DNA from: Trichomonas tenax
Lineage: Eukaryota; Parabasalia; Trichomonadida; Trichomonadidae
Direction of reading: 5' to 3'
Assembly: GCA_023091735.1 (NCBI GenBank)
Contig: JALKBU010000043.1
Coordinates: 1 to 64,000 of the forward strand
DNA: 64,000 nucleotides
Both the position numbers and the translations under genes were made by a program. The notes beneath the pieces are model-generated. The model was given only the letters and a program-made list of their open reading frames with translations, was not told the origin of the DNA and did no database searches. Below, one piece after another: positions 1 through 10,047 of this stretch; position 1 is the first letter of the stretch, and every line of letters begins with the position of its first letter.

Positions 1-126
1 ATAGACTTTGTTAGCTAATTCTTTAATATATCATGCACAACATGATTTTGTACATTGAGGTTCAATAACTTAGCAAAAAGTTAATCCAGTGAGTTAAAAA
101 ACGAGTTTCGCCGACTTTGCGTATAA

Positions 127-390
127 AAATTTAATTGCCCATTTCGAGAATTTTATCATAAACATATTTCATCGCAATCTTTAGATACACATATTTTAAT
201 ACATTATAAGGTTAATGGATTAGAAAAATCACAACCAATCGATAAGGCATCATTTAAGCAAAGATTTGAAAAATTATTAAATGGTAATTTCGTATATAAA
301 TTAGAAGAATTGCCAGAAAATGCTTCAGATGATGGTACTGAAATATATTTGGAATTTTTTGATGAAATTTATTTTCCAAAACATGAATAA
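127..390 (+). pseudogene. Coding remnant, probably from a Maverick-like element
   Basis: An open frame of about 88 codons without an ATG ends at TAA 388-390. It reads as an ordinary lysine- and glutamate-rich protein, for example LDTHILIHYKVNGLEKSQ and DDGTEIYLEFFDEIYFPKHE near the C-terminus. The frame is closed upstream by a stop just before position 127, so the 5' part is lost. It converges on the integrase remnant at 430-1500, which fits two genes of one mobile element, but I recognise no family in the fragment. The assignment to Maverick is inference from position only. Confidence 0.4.
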
Positions 391-429
391 ATATCTAAAC
401 CAATAAATATGAAAAATATGAATGAAAGC

Positions 430-1500
430 ATAGATGCCCTTACAAAGTTTTCTTTAGCCATTTCCAAACAATATTTACGTTCCATATTGCCTGTCATATC
501 GTTTGGGGCAACTGGTCTTTTGAAAAATTTAGTGAATGTTACATTAGGTTAATTATTGTATTCATTAACTAAGAAATTCATACGTTCTGGCGTAATATCT
601 GTACCAAATCCCATATTATAATTCATAGTACGTATTGTTCGACATATCCTATCCAAAATTGCTAACGTAGTATGATTACCACGTGTATTTTCTTGGAGCG
701 AATCATCGATATTATTAACGTTATATTTTTCATAATATCTAATTGTGATATCATTTGCTAAACACCAATTTTGAAATTTTTTAGAAATAAATGATGGTTC
801 TTGATCACATAAAATATTTTTGATATTTAATCCTTTATCCATTAGAGAAATTAATGACGAAATAACATATTTGAAATTATGATTAATTTGTGTGTTATTA
901 GGATATTTCCATGAACCATTATCTGATTTTATTTTTGGTGATAATACAGCATACAATTTTCTGGTATTCATTTCAACAACAAATAACCATACATTATCTC
1001 TATAACTAAAATAATCAATAATTACCGTATTCTTTGACCCAACAATATTCATATAATATTTTCTGTTACCTTTTAAATCAAATGATACAGGTTTTATATC
1101 CATCCACATATTATTAAATGTTTTATCACCAATGTTATTATGGTACACATAATTTTTTAATTTATTAAATATTTTCCAAGGACAAACAACTTTGTTTGTA
1201 CTGCGAATTCCATTCGCCAGGGATTTATCTGAAGCATCTATTGTAGTATTCTCATGAAAATTATTCGTAGGACCAATATATTTATTATATTGGCTGCGAC
1301 AATTTCAGAATCGTTGCGCTAAAGTTGATCTAAATATTTTTGTTGTTGTTTTTCTGACATTGTTTCTGAATTTACTTTTTGGATATTTTTATCAGGATTT
1401 ACTTTATCATATATATCATAATAATTCCACACATTTTCTTTAGAATCGTTAATTTTGATATATGTTGGAATATATGATTTTAATGCTTTTTCTAGAGTAT
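430..1500 (-). pseudogene. Maverick/Polinton-type integrase, decayed
   Basis: The best-preserved part (549-1148, 199 aa) looks like a retroviral-type (rve) integrase core. A first acidic residue lies in VIIDYFSYRD, a second in ILCDQEPSFISKKFQNWC, and the C-terminal helix carries ILDRICRTIRTM, as in the integrases of Maverick elements that are abundant in T. vaginalis. The third catalytic acid is not clear. The frame continues on both sides. Upstream, about 110 more codons up to position 1500 are recognisable but interrupted by an in-frame TAG (after KYLDQL) and a frameshift near 1290-1310. Downstream of the TAA at 549 the same frame reads on through TKFFKRPVAPND to about 430. The copy therefore cannot make a full integrase. 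No terminal inverted repeat was seen, and the rest of the element is probably left of the window. Confidence 0.7.
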
Positions 1501-1636
1501 ACTATATTTTACTATTGCATTATAAATTATGATCAATCATAACATCAAAAGAAAAATAATAATTTATTTTACATGGCAAAAAAGAGATTTACATAACAAT
1601 TCTCTATTTACATGGTAAATTTTGCTTTTTTCTTTT

Positions 1637-1740
1637 TCAATTAGAAAATTCATCAACTTTTGATGTGTTATCGGGATATTTATAATCTGTTCCCATAGGA
1701 GTATTAAGATTAAATAAAAGTTTGCTCTGATTTATAAAAC
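1637..1740 (-). pseudogene. Short coding remnant next to the integrase
   Basis: About 33 codons without an ATG end at TGA 1637-1639 and read FINQSKLLFNLNTPMGTDYK and onward to VDEFSN. The composition is coding-like. It ends a few bases from the stop codon of the ankyrin-RhoGEF gene. It could be another piece of the Maverick-like element or an unrelated tail. I do not recognise it. Confidence 0.25.
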
Positions 1741-1755
1741 AATCAAAATAAATAT

Positions 1756-4700
1756 TTACTTAACTAAGAAATCTGATAAAATATCCGAAGATTGACCTTG
1801 TGGAGGTCTATATGTTAAGAAATGACAGAGAATGAGAGGTGCAATTTCTCCTTCAGCATTAGGAATTTCAATAAATTCGACTTTCTTTTCTCGAAGATGC
1901 TTCAATATCTTCTGTCTCGCCTCTTCACGAGTCTTGCATGCTCGAACAATTGCACGAGTTGTGTGAACGCAATTCGTCTGCTTGCTGACCCATGCAACAT
2001 GGATTGTTTCACCATTCACAGGTGATTCTTCAGTCGCTGGATCTGGAGCATAAAGTTTCGAAGAAGACATTCTCCACTGTTTCTTAACGAAATCACCACC
2101 AATGCCGCCTGCGTTCTTGGCATTGACTTTCAGATGCATCCTGCCGATTGGCGTCCACATCATGAAGCCGTCGAGGCCGTGTTGATTAGAGAAATCAAAC
2201 AATATTTCATCTGTATAGCATCGGTAAACTATGTTGAATCTGTCATCCTTCATTTGAGGGCCAAATAGAACACATTTCCTGAAGAAGAAAACAGTGATTG
2301 ATTCACCATTAAGCATATCTTTGAGTTCGTTTGTATTAGGCTTGAAATATCTTTGAGATAAGCCACCTTGTGTCTCAGCTGAATGATAGGAAATTCCCCA
2401 TTCAGCAAAGTTGCCGAGTTGTTTGAGATTTGGAGGTTCTGTGTATGATACAATGTTGAAGTTCTCGAAGTTGATAAGAACATCTTGTGGGAAGAATCTT
2501 GTGTTATTATAAACTATCTTCAACTGTTCGAGTTTCTTCTGAGAATCAAAAATCAACTGACGCTCGTTCGTATCAATACCTATTGCCATGAATTTCGCAT
2601 GTGATCTCTGAATTGCTCTGTAGTCAGCTGTGTCGGGCTCTGTATTGACCATAACAGCTTCCACAAGAGATCCAAGTCTTGTCATGATCTGGACTGGGAT
2701 AATGAGAAGATCGTTGAGGTTGTTTCTCGAAAGTTTGCACGTGTTGTTGAGCATTGGTGCTAAGTTAGGATTTCGATCTATTGCTGCTTTAGCAACGCAG
2801 TATGCTGTTGAAACATTGATATTGCCTGCGAATGCATCAACAAAGTACAAAAAGATATCACCAAGATTTGTTGTTGGTGTCATGACTTCAACAATTGGTG
2901 CAAGTCTCGAGACAAACATATTCATCAATCTCTGCATGTTCTCCATTTCAGGAATATATAACTGAACTTCCGGACATTTCCTTAAACTGTCGTTCAAGAG
3001 CTCAAATGCAGCTGTGTATTCTTTGCATGTATTCTTGAAAATATCGCAAAGTTCTAAAGCAGCACAGGCTCTCCTGAGTGGCTTCTTGATCATTGCACCA
3101 ATCTCTTTGAGGTCCATTTCTTCGCAAATAACGTTGAGTGGACGACCGACAAGGAATGAAGAACCTGCATCCATAAGCATCCTGCATAGATTTATGTCTT
3201 TCTTGCGAAGAGCATGATGAAAAGCAGACTCTGTCTTAGAGTCAACTAAGCTGCTGTTTCCACCGTGGTCGAGAAGCATCTTAACTGTTTCGATGCATTC
3301 CTTTGGATTTTGTTCGTTGTACGTTTCAACGACGTTGTTAATAAGAGGTGAACCATTGGCATCGAAAACGTTCGGTGATAATTTTCTGTCCAAAAACTCT
3401 TTGATGGATTGCTTTGTGAGAGGTTTGTCGAAGATTGGATGTTGTTTTAGCTTTGTCAGTTTTCTTCCTGCTTCTGTCATGTTTGCACTCAAAGCCGCTT
3501 CAAGAGGTGTCAATCCATTCACATCCTGGCTGTTATACATCTTTTCAATCTGATCTTGCGTAAGGCCGCCTTCGTTGAGCAGGAATTCGAGGATATCTGC
3601 ATGTCCATTTCTTGCAGCGTAGTGGAGAATGTTCTGTTTTTGCTTGTTCTCGATGAGTGGATTTGCTTTGTTTTCTCTTAATATATCAAAGCACATTTTA
3701 TACAATGGACCTCCAATTTCTGTTAATATATGCAATGGAGTCTCTTCTTCGCTGTTTTGCGTGTTAGCGTCGAGTTTCAAGATTGTGAATGAATCTATGA
3801 TGGCTCTCGGATTGGCGCATAAAGCTGCTTGATGAACATATGTGTTTCCTCTTGTATCGACTGCATTCTTTTTTGTATTCGGATCACTTGTGAGTGCCTG
3901 AAGAGCTTCGCTTGTCTTGTGCTTAGCTGTGAAGTGGAAAAGCGGACGACCGTGCTTCATTGTAATTGCTGCACCACTCTTAACTAAAAGTGGGACAATT
4001 GCACACTCGTTTTCTAATGCTTCAACAAGCATCGAATCATAATCTGCTGTTGTGAGTCCTTTAGAGTTCTTTATGCACACCTCAGCGAGCTGCGCCATGC
4101 TTGCTTCGACAGCAGCGAAAAGAAGAGGTGTTCCTTTGATAGTCTTCGTGTCCGGTGGGAAACCAGCGGTGATTAATGATTCCGCCATTTTTGATGCTAT
4201 ATCATCTGGGAACGTCATTAAAAGGTTTGCAATGGTCTCATAATCGTATGGAGAAACTTTCTGTCCTGTCACAAGTACTCTAACAGTTTCTGGATCGCCA
4301 GATTCTATCGCATATATTGTGCATGTTTTACCAACTGAGTCTCTACTTGTCATTGCTGGTGGCTGTGCCTTCATGAAGAGCTTGATAGCCTCTATGTTCT
4401 TCGTCTCTGCCGCAAGGTGATAAGCGGTCGTTGTTGATGTGAAAAAGTTTGGATTTGCTTTCTTATCGAGAAGTTGCTGAATAATTTGTGCCTGTGTTTG
4501 CTTGCCTGAGCGTAACGATTGATTAAGTAAAGCATACATCAATAACGTGTAATTGTTGTAATCGACAGTATCAATCGGTCCAGTGTATGTGCTGATATCT
4601 ATGTCCTTTAAGGAATCCTTCTTCACGTACTCCATAACGTCCTGAACGATCTTTCTTGGCTCTCTTGCACAAACAGCACCGCGATAAACTAATAATTCGA

Positions 4701-5427
4701 TAACTTCTGTTTCTGTCGCGATATCGAGTGCTGTGATACCTATATTTGATCCATCGTCAGTTTGACTGGATGGTGAACTCGGTTTCACTGTTTTTTGATT
4801 GATATCAACTTCATATTTAAGTAAAGTTTTCATAAATTGCTTGTTATGAAGTAGAGCCGCGTAGTGAATGACTGCTTTTCCATCTTCATCGATCTCCATT
4901 AAGTGTTTTGGCTTAAACATTGAGCAAAGATATTCAAAAGACTCCGTACAATTGTTATCGAAGCATAATTTTGCAATGCTGTGTTTGTTGTTGTAAATGT
5001 ATTTGTATGGAAGATTGTGATCAATGAAAACATCCAAAACTGCGGAATCGATCGATAAAAACGCCAATTGGACTGGATTAAAGCCCCTTTCATCTTCAGC
5101 GGTGAATGAAGCGTTGAAGGCGAGCAATGCTTCGCATGCAGCAACGTTTTTATTGATGACTGCGATATGAAGAGGCGTTTGAAGACTGGAATCAGTCGAA
5201 TCAATGTAAATAAAACTGTTCAAGAGGAGCTTCCAGTACTTGAATTCGCGCTGTGAAGCGAGAATGTGCAGCAAAGTTCGACCATAATCGTCATAATAAA
5301 AATCCAGACCGATGTTCTGCGCGTTAAAGTTGTCGAGAGCCTGCTGCAGGTGCTTCTCGTCGGTATTAAGACACGCATCGAGCAGTGCATGGACGTTTCC
5401 CTCTGCAAACGAATGCTTCATTGCCAT
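1756..5427 (-). CDS. Ankyrin-repeat protein with C-terminal DH-PH (RhoGEF) module
   Basis: A 1223-residue protein. Residues 1 to about 780 hold many ankyrin repeats, for example TPLHIAVINKNVAACEALL and NILHYAARNGHADILEFLL. Residues about 785-955 look like a Dbl-homology domain. The clearest part is its third conserved region, NLNDLLIIPVQIMTRLGSLV, which matches the LxxLLIxPVQRxxRYxLLL pattern but has Ile in place of the usual Arg after PVQ. It is followed by HAKFMAIGIDTNE, the expected last helix. Residues about 1005-1120 form a PH-like region (ITVFFFRKCVLFGPQ; tryptophan near its end). By family knowledge a DH-PH pair exchanges nucleotide on Rho/Rac GTPases at membranes, and ankyrin repeats would recruit partners. 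No signal peptide or membrane helix is seen. The start is ATG 5427, 21 bases from an initiator. The DH call rests on motif reading only. Confidence 0.72.
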   Translation of the reverse strand: MAMKHSFAEGNVHALLDACLNTDEKHLQQALDNFNAQNIGLDFYYDDYGRTLLHILASQREFKYWKLLLNSFIYIDSTDSSLQTPLHIAVINKNVAACEALLAFNASFTAEDERGFNPVQLAFLSIDSAVLDVFIDHNLPYKYIYNNKHSIAKLCFDNNCTESFEYLCSMFKPKHLMEIDEDGKAVIHYAALLHNKQFMKTLLKYEVDINQKTVKPSSPSSQTDDGSNIGITALDIATETEVIELLVYRGAVCAREPRKIVQDVMEYVKKDSLKDIDISTYTGPIDTVDYNNYTLLMYALLNQSLRSGKQTQAQIIQQLLDKKANPNFFTSTTTAYHLAAETKNIEAIKLFMKAQPPAMTSRDSVGKTCTIYAIESGDPETVRVLVTGQKVSPYDYETIANLLMTFPDDIASKMAESLITAGFPPDTKTIKGTPLLFAAVEASMAQLAEVCIKNSKGLTTADYDSMLVEALENECAIVPLLVKSGAAITMKHGRPLFHFTAKHKTSEALQALTSDPNTKKNAVDTRGNTYVHQAALCANPRAIIDSFTILKLDANTQNSEEETPLHILTEIGGPLYKMCFDILRENKANPLIENKQKQNILHYAARNGHADILEFLLNEGGLTQDQIEKMYNSQDVNGLTPLEAALSANMTEAGRKLTKLKQHPIFDKPLTKQSIKEFLDRKLSPNVFDANGSPLINNVVETYNEQNPKECIETVKMLLDHGGNSSLVDSKTESAFHHALRKKDINLCRMLMDAGSSFLVGRPLNVICEEMDLKEIGAMIKKPLRRACAALELCDIFKNTCKEYTAAFELLNDSLRKCPEVQLYIPEMENMQRLMNMFVSRLAPIVEVMTPTTNLGDIFLYFVDAFAGNINVSTAYCVAKAAIDRNPNLAPMLNNTCKLSRNNLNDLLIIPVQIMTRLGSLVEAVMVNTEPDTADYRAIQRSHAKFMAIGIDTNERQLIFDSQKKLEQLKIVYNNTRFFPQDVLINFENFNIVSYTEPPNLKQLGNFAEWGISYHSAETQGGLSQRYFKPNTNELKDMLNGESITVFFFRKCVLFGPQMKDDRFNIVYRCYTDEILFDFSNQHGLDGFMMWTPIGRMHLKVNAKNAGGIGGDFVKKQWRMSSSKLYAPDPATEESPVNGETIHVAWVSKQTNCVHTTRAIVRACKTREEARQKILKHLREKKVEFIEIPNAEGEIAPLILCHFLTYRPPQGQSSDILSDFLVK

Positions 5428-5441
5428 GTCAAAATTGGAAA

Positions 5442-5450
5442 AAAAAGTGA
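5442..5450 (-). promoter_or_regulatory. Initiator (Inr) of the ankyrin-RhoGEF gene
   Basis: TCACTTTTT on the minus strand matches the trichomonad TCA(+1)YW initiator. The predicted first transcribed base is 5448, 21 bases before the ATG. Confidence 0.6.
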
Positions 5451-5616
5451 GAGATTTGGGTATTTTTGTTTTTGATTTGGATATAAAAACAGAAATAAAA
5501 CAGATTTTGTATTGAGATTTTCACTTTATTCCATTGATATTAAAAATAATTTTATTGATTTAAGGCAAAATGGTTGCTGATTTACTAATTATGATGAGAA
5601 ACGAGGACCCGATGCT

Positions 5617-8370
5617 TTAGATTGGGTTGCGGATGACTGCCTGAGCGGCGGCCAAGCGAGCGATTGGGATACGGAATGGGCTGCAGGAGACGTAGTTCAT
5701 GCCGAGGCGGTGGCAGAAGTCGATGGAGCGTGGATCACCACCGTGCTCACCGCAGATACCGACGGAGAGGTCTGGGCGTGTGACACGGCCATCCTCGACG
5801 GCGATCTTCATGAGTCTGCCGACACCGTTCTGGTCGATTGTCTGGAATGGAGAGTCCTTGAAGAGACCCCATTCGTAGTAGTTCTGAAGGAAGGAGCCCT
5901 CAGAGTCATCGCGGGAAAGACCGAGTGTCATCTGGTGAAGGTCGTTTGTACCGAAGGAGTAGAACTCGGCGAGTGTGGCGATCTGGCCGGATGTAAGAGC
6001 AGCACGTGGGACTTCGATCATTGTGCCGAACTTGCAGTGGATTGTGACGCCGTGCTTCTTCTGGACCTTGTCGAGGATCTCGTCGTATGTTGGCTTGATG
6101 CGCTGAAGTTCAGACACATCCATTGTAAGTGGGACCATGATCTCTGGGAGTGGGTTGGCACCCTGCTTCTGAGCGATGGCAACACCCTCAAGAATAGCGG
6201 AGATCTGCATCTTGACGAGGCCTGGGATGACGAGGCAGAGACGGACACCACGTGTACCAATCATTGGGTTGGACTCGTGCATGGCCTTGGCCTTGGAGAG
6301 GAGCATTTCCTTCTCAGCGAGCATCTTTGGATCGTATGGAGCGCCGAGTTCCTTGCGTGTGCGGAGAACTGTAACTTCCTCAAGAAGCTGGTCGTACTCT
6401 GGAAGGAATTCGTGGAGCGGTGGGTCGATGAGACGGATGATTGTTGGAAGACCGGACATGGATTTGAACATCTTGACGAAGTCCTGTGTCTGGACTGCCT
6501 CGAGCTCATCAAGAGCAGCGTTACGGTCAGCATCGTTGTCAGCAAGGATCATCTTGCGGACGATGGCAGCACGATCGCCAAGGAACATGTGCTCTGTACG
6601 GCAGAGACCGATACCCTCAGCGCCGAACTCGATAGCACGTGCAGCATCGACTGGAGAGTCAGCGTTAGCCCAGACCATGAGGCCGCGTGTTGGGCCGTTG
6701 TTGATGGACTTGCGGCCACCCTCCTTGGAGCGGATTTCATCAGCCCACTTGAGGATCTGCTGGAGGTCCTTCTGGTCGTTGAGGTTTGCCTTGGAGAGTG
6801 GGATAGCACCACCGAAGACCTGGCCTGTTGTACCATCGACGGAGACGACATCACCTTCGTGGAGTGTAACACCGTTGGATGTAACTGTGAGGTTCTCGAA
6901 GTCGATTGACATTGAGCCGCAGCCTACGACAGCTGGGAAGCCGAGCTGACGAGCGACGACAGCAGCGTGGGAGGCAGCACCACCTTCAGCGGTGATGACA
7001 CCCTTGCCGACGAGCATGCCACCAATATCGTCTGGCTTTGTGAACTGACGGACCATGATGACGTCCTCGCCTTCCTTGGCCTTTTTCTTGCACATCTCAG
7101 CAGAGAAGTAGATCTTGCCGACGCCAGCACCTGGGGAAGCGTTGACACCTTTTGTGAAGAGTGTGGAAGCGGCCTTCTTGAGGTCGTTCGGGTTGAAGTG
7201 TGGGTGGAGGAGCTGGTCAACTTCAGCTGGGCTGATTCTGTTGACAGCCATCTCCTTTGTGATGAGGCCTTCTTCAACCATGTCGCAGGCGGCCTTGACA
7301 GCAGCGGCAGCTGTGCGCTTACCGTTACGTGTCTGGAGCATCCAGAGCTTGCCCTCTTCGATTGTGAACTCGACATCCTGAAGATCCTTGAAGTGAGCCT
7401 CAAGCTTCTGTGTGATGTCGACGAACTGCTGGTAGGCAGATGGGATCTTCTGCTCGAGGGAGGCGATTGGGTCAGCTGTACGGACACCAGCGACGACATC
7501 TTCGCCCTGAGCGTTGATGAGGTACTCACCCCAAAGCTTGCGTTCGCCTGTGGATGGGTTACGTGTGAAGGCAACACCTGTAGCGGATGTTTCACCCATG
7601 TTACCGAAGACCATGGACATGATGTTGACAGCTGTGCCGAGGTTGTGTGGGATCTTGAAGTTGTTACGGTAGTCGATAGCACGCTCGCAGTTCCATGATG
7701 AGAAGACAGCGAGTGTAGCCATCTTAACCTGCTCGATTGGGTCCTGTGGGAACTCGTTGCCTGTTTCCTCAAGGATGATCTTCTTGTACTCCTTAGCGAG
7801 CTCATCCCAATCCTCAGCCTTGCAGTCGTTATCGCCCTTGTAGCCCTTTATTGTCTGCATCTTCTTGAGGGCATGCTCGAACTTCTCGTCCTCGATACCA
7901 AGAACGATAGCACCGAAGCCCTGGAGAAGGCGGCGGTATGAGTCATAAACGAAACGTGGGTTGTTTGTGAGCTTGATCATGGCCTGGACTGTGACATCGT
8001 TGAGACCGATATTAAGGACTGTGTCCATCATACCTGGCATGGAGATCTTAGCACCAGAGCGGCAGGAGACGAGGAGTGGCTTCTCAGCAGAGCCGAACTT
8101 CTTGCCGGTCATCTCTTCGAGGCGCTGGATGGCCTTGAGCTGTTCCTCCCAAAGGCCTGGTGGGTAGGCTGGTGGGTCCTGCTTGTAGAAGTCGTTGCAG
8201 GCCTCTGTTGTTATTGTGAAGCCCTTTGGGACTGGAACGCCGAGTTTAGCGATCCAGGCAAGGTTTCCACCCTTGCCACCGAGGAGGCCAAGGACCTTGT
8301 CCTTCTCGCCGTTAACGAGCTTCTCGACCTCGCCAACTTCTTCGAAGAAGTAAATATAGCGCTTAGCCAT
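5617..8370 (-). CDS. PPDK: Pyruvate, phosphate dikinase
   Basis: Interconverts ATP, pyruvate and phosphate with AMP, PEP and pyrophosphate, giving the parasite a pyrophosphate-linked glycolytic end step. The 917 residues match the usual family length. The N-terminal ATP-grasp part shows LLGGKGGNLAWIAKLGVPVP. The swivelling phosphohistidine domain has GGAASHAAVVARQLGFPAVV with the catalytic His at about residue 468. The C-terminal PEP/pyruvate barrel shows FGTNDLHQMTLG and the catalytic Cys in ICGEHGGDP at about residue 873. All key residues are present, so it should be active. A non-hydrogenosomal location is suggested by the lack of an obvious presequence. Third codon positions are strongly C/G-biased compared with neighbours, which leaves long spurious antisense frames and suggests high expression. 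The stop is TAAA. Confidence 0.97.
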   Translation of the reverse strand: MAKRYIYFFEEVGEVEKLVNGEKDKVLGLLGGKGGNLAWIAKLGVPVPKGFTITTEACNDFYKQDPPAYPPGLWEEQLKAIQRLEEMTGKKFGSAEKPLLVSCRSGAKISMPGMMDTVLNIGLNDVTVQAMIKLTNNPRFVYDSYRRLLQGFGAIVLGIEDEKFEHALKKMQTIKGYKGDNDCKAEDWDELAKEYKKIILEETGNEFPQDPIEQVKMATLAVFSSWNCERAIDYRNNFKIPHNLGTAVNIMSMVFGNMGETSATGVAFTRNPSTGERKLWGEYLINAQGEDVVAGVRTADPIASLEQKIPSAYQQFVDITQKLEAHFKDLQDVEFTIEEGKLWMLQTRNGKRTAAAAVKAACDMVEEGLITKEMAVNRISPAEVDQLLHPHFNPNDLKKAASTLFTKGVNASPGAGVGKIYFSAEMCKKKAKEGEDVIMVRQFTKPDDIGGMLVGKGVITAEGGAASHAAVVARQLGFPAVVGCGSMSIDFENLTVTSNGVTLHEGDVVSVDGTTGQVFGGAIPLSKANLNDQKDLQQILKWADEIRSKEGGRKSINNGPTRGLMVWANADSPVDAARAIEFGAEGIGLCRTEHMFLGDRAAIVRKMILADNDADRNAALDELEAVQTQDFVKMFKSMSGLPTIIRLIDPPLHEFLPEYDQLLEEVTVLRTRKELGAPYDPKMLAEKEMLLSKAKAMHESNPMIGTRGVRLCLVIPGLVKMQISAILEGVAIAQKQGANPLPEIMVPLTMDVSELQRIKPTYDEILDKVQKKHGVTIHCKFGTMIEVPRAALTSGQIATLAEFYSFGTNDLHQMTLGLSRDDSEGSFLQNYYEWGLFKDSPFQTIDQNGVGRLMKIAVEDGRVTRPDLSVGICGEHGGDPRSIDFCHRLGMNYVSCSPFRIPIARLAAAQAVIRNPI

Positions 8371-8374
8371 TTAC

Positions 8375-8383
8375 TAAAAGTGA
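8375..8383 (-). promoter_or_regulatory. Initiator of the PPDK gene
   Basis: TCACTTTTA on the minus strand is a good TCA(+1)YW match. The predicted start base is 8381, 11 bases before the ATG. Confidence 0.7.
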
Positions 8384-9141
8384 TCCAACCAATTATCCTT
8401 CTCAATTTCTGAGACAACGAATCAAACCATCGTCTTTTTTGGTGGATTATTCCGCGGATATCTTATCATTGACCTCCATGGACACCAACAAAGTTGAATT
8501 CGCAGGGACATTTATTTACAGAAAGGTTTTTATTTGTACGGGTTTGTGATTAACCTGTTTTTACATGGCATAAACTCGTTTTTTGTGTCATTTTCTTATA
8601 GATTTAACTTCAGAAAATGGAATTTTACTTGTCGAAAATAGATATTTTGAGGGATTTGTGTCAAGCTAATTATTTTACATGACATATTGATAAATTTGAC
8701 TGTCATATGTCGATTTTTACGTGACATGGGGCTTCATCTGTGAGACCCATCATTGAAAGTTGATCATACGCTTTTCTAGATTGCATGTGTCTATATTTTC
8801 ATGTTTTGGAAGCCCATTAATGAATGTTGCCTGTACAAATTTGAGCCAATTGGTTTTGTGGATGGCCGACGACATGAAATGACTGTGAAAATCTCTAGAT
8901 AACACTGCTTTTAGCAGCTGTGCACTGAACATTATCTTAATTACTTGGTCAGGTGATCAGGAATTTGATCTTTTATTCTGATAAAATTTCGTGTCAAATT
9001 GCATAGTTTTACATGTCAACGTCCATATTTACATCATTTTATGAATTGCCTTATTGTATGTCTCATAAACATTATATGTTGGGGATGTAATCTTATTTTA
9101 TCGATTTGACATGTAAATTTTATTAATTTATAAAGTGACAT
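8384..9141. other. Intergenic DNA with repeated ACATG motifs
   Basis: No supportable gene. Five or six copies of a TTTACATGACA-like motif occur: TTTTACATGGCA at 8559-8570, TTTACATGACAT at 8674-8685, TTTTACGTGACATGG at 8715-8729, TTTTACATGTCA at 9007-9018 and the reverse form TTGACATGTAAAT at 9106-9118. They lie between the divergent PPDK gene and the gene at 9149, so they may serve either promoter. Confidence 0.4.
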
Positions 9142-9147
9142 TCATAA
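9142..9147 (+). promoter_or_regulatory. Possible initiator of the gene at 9149
   Basis: TCATAA with the predicted +1 A at 9144 lies five bases before the ATG. Very short leaders are normal in trichomonads, but the match is brief. Confidence 0.4.
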
Positions 9148-9148
9148 A

Positions 9149-9709
9149 ATGGCACGAAAGAGTTATATTAGGAAAAGGGATCCATTCGTTTACCCATTCC
9201 TTTATAGCATGTTGTTGTGGATGGGAACCCTGATTACTTCATTTGTGCTTCTGTTTTATTCGACTCTAAGCAAAGATGTCGTCTTTGATTACAAAATTAA
9301 TGTTGCATTGAAAATATATATACTAGTCGGAATTGCTTATTGTCCTCTCTACCTTTTGGGAGTTATAGTCATTGTTCTAACTCCTAAAAATCTAAGAAGA
9401 CAAATCATTATTTACTACACAAATATTGCGCTTCTGTTTTCGATCTATTTAATGCGAAATATCAGATACCTGACGACAAAAGTTAATATCACAGAATTAG
9501 CCAACAAGTTTCAGCCTCAGATTGCAGATTATACAGTCGAAGATCTTACGAATAGACTCGAATTCGCGTACAAGAACTTAGATTCATGCGCAAAAGCTAA
9601 TATTTTCTTGCATATACTCTTTTCCATACCATTTAATTATTTCCTCATCAAAGATCGATTCTTCAGACCAAAAGTTGATGAACGGAGAAGAAAAAAGAAA
9701 ACCATATAA
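9149..9709 (+). CDS. Small multipass membrane protein, unknown function
   Basis: A 186-residue basic protein that I do not recognise. Hydrophobic segments lie at about residues 17-37, 53-77, 86-101 and 150-166, giving about four membrane helices. The loop between the third and fourth is polar and about 45 residues long (NITELANKFQPQ to NLDSCAKAN). The N-terminus is Lys/Arg-rich before helix 1 and the C-terminus ends in a cluster of Arg/Lys, so both ends are probably cytosolic. No catalytic motif is visible. It stands alone and is divergent from PPDK. The start is chosen because ATG follows a possible initiator and ATG-bearing motifs upstream. Confidence 0.7.
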   Translation: MARKSYIRKRDPFVYPFLYSMLLWMGTLITSFVLLFYSTLSKDVVFDYKINVALKIYILVGIAYCPLYLLGVIVIVLTPKNLRRQIIIYYTNIALLFSIYLMRNIRYLTTKVNITELANKFQPQIADYTVEDLTNRLEFAYKNLDSCAKANIFLHILFSIPFNYFLIKDRFFRPKVDERRRKKKTI

Positions 9710-10047
9710 TCACCATTTGTTTGTATTTTGTTCAATATACTATATTACTGCGTTTAAAAACATATCCTTTCCAAACGCATCAACTACTTTAGTATATTCT
9801 TTTTTACGCTTTGATGCTATCACATCCATGAAATTTTATTAGTAATTCTGGGTTATATCTCAAAAACATCTAAAATATACGGAAAACCACGAATTCGTTA
9901 TGCATCCATATAATAGAATGTAATATTAAAAATGACCCTTTATTTATATTTGATTCAAGTTGTGAAGACTTAAGAGAAATTTATATTTTTGCAATAAATG
10001 TTATGATTTTGATGAATTATGATTGAGGTAGGAATGTTAAGTCAAAT
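9710..10047. other. A+T-rich intergenic DNA
   Basis: Nothing supportable seen apart from simple A+T-rich sequence. Confidence 0.5.

Noticed and set aside
5710..6909. 399-codon plus-strand frame over the PPDK gene
   Set aside because: It is the antisense shadow of the strongly codon-biased PPDK gene, with the odd composition (rich in Asp, Glu, Val, Leu, Cys and Trp) typical of such shadows.
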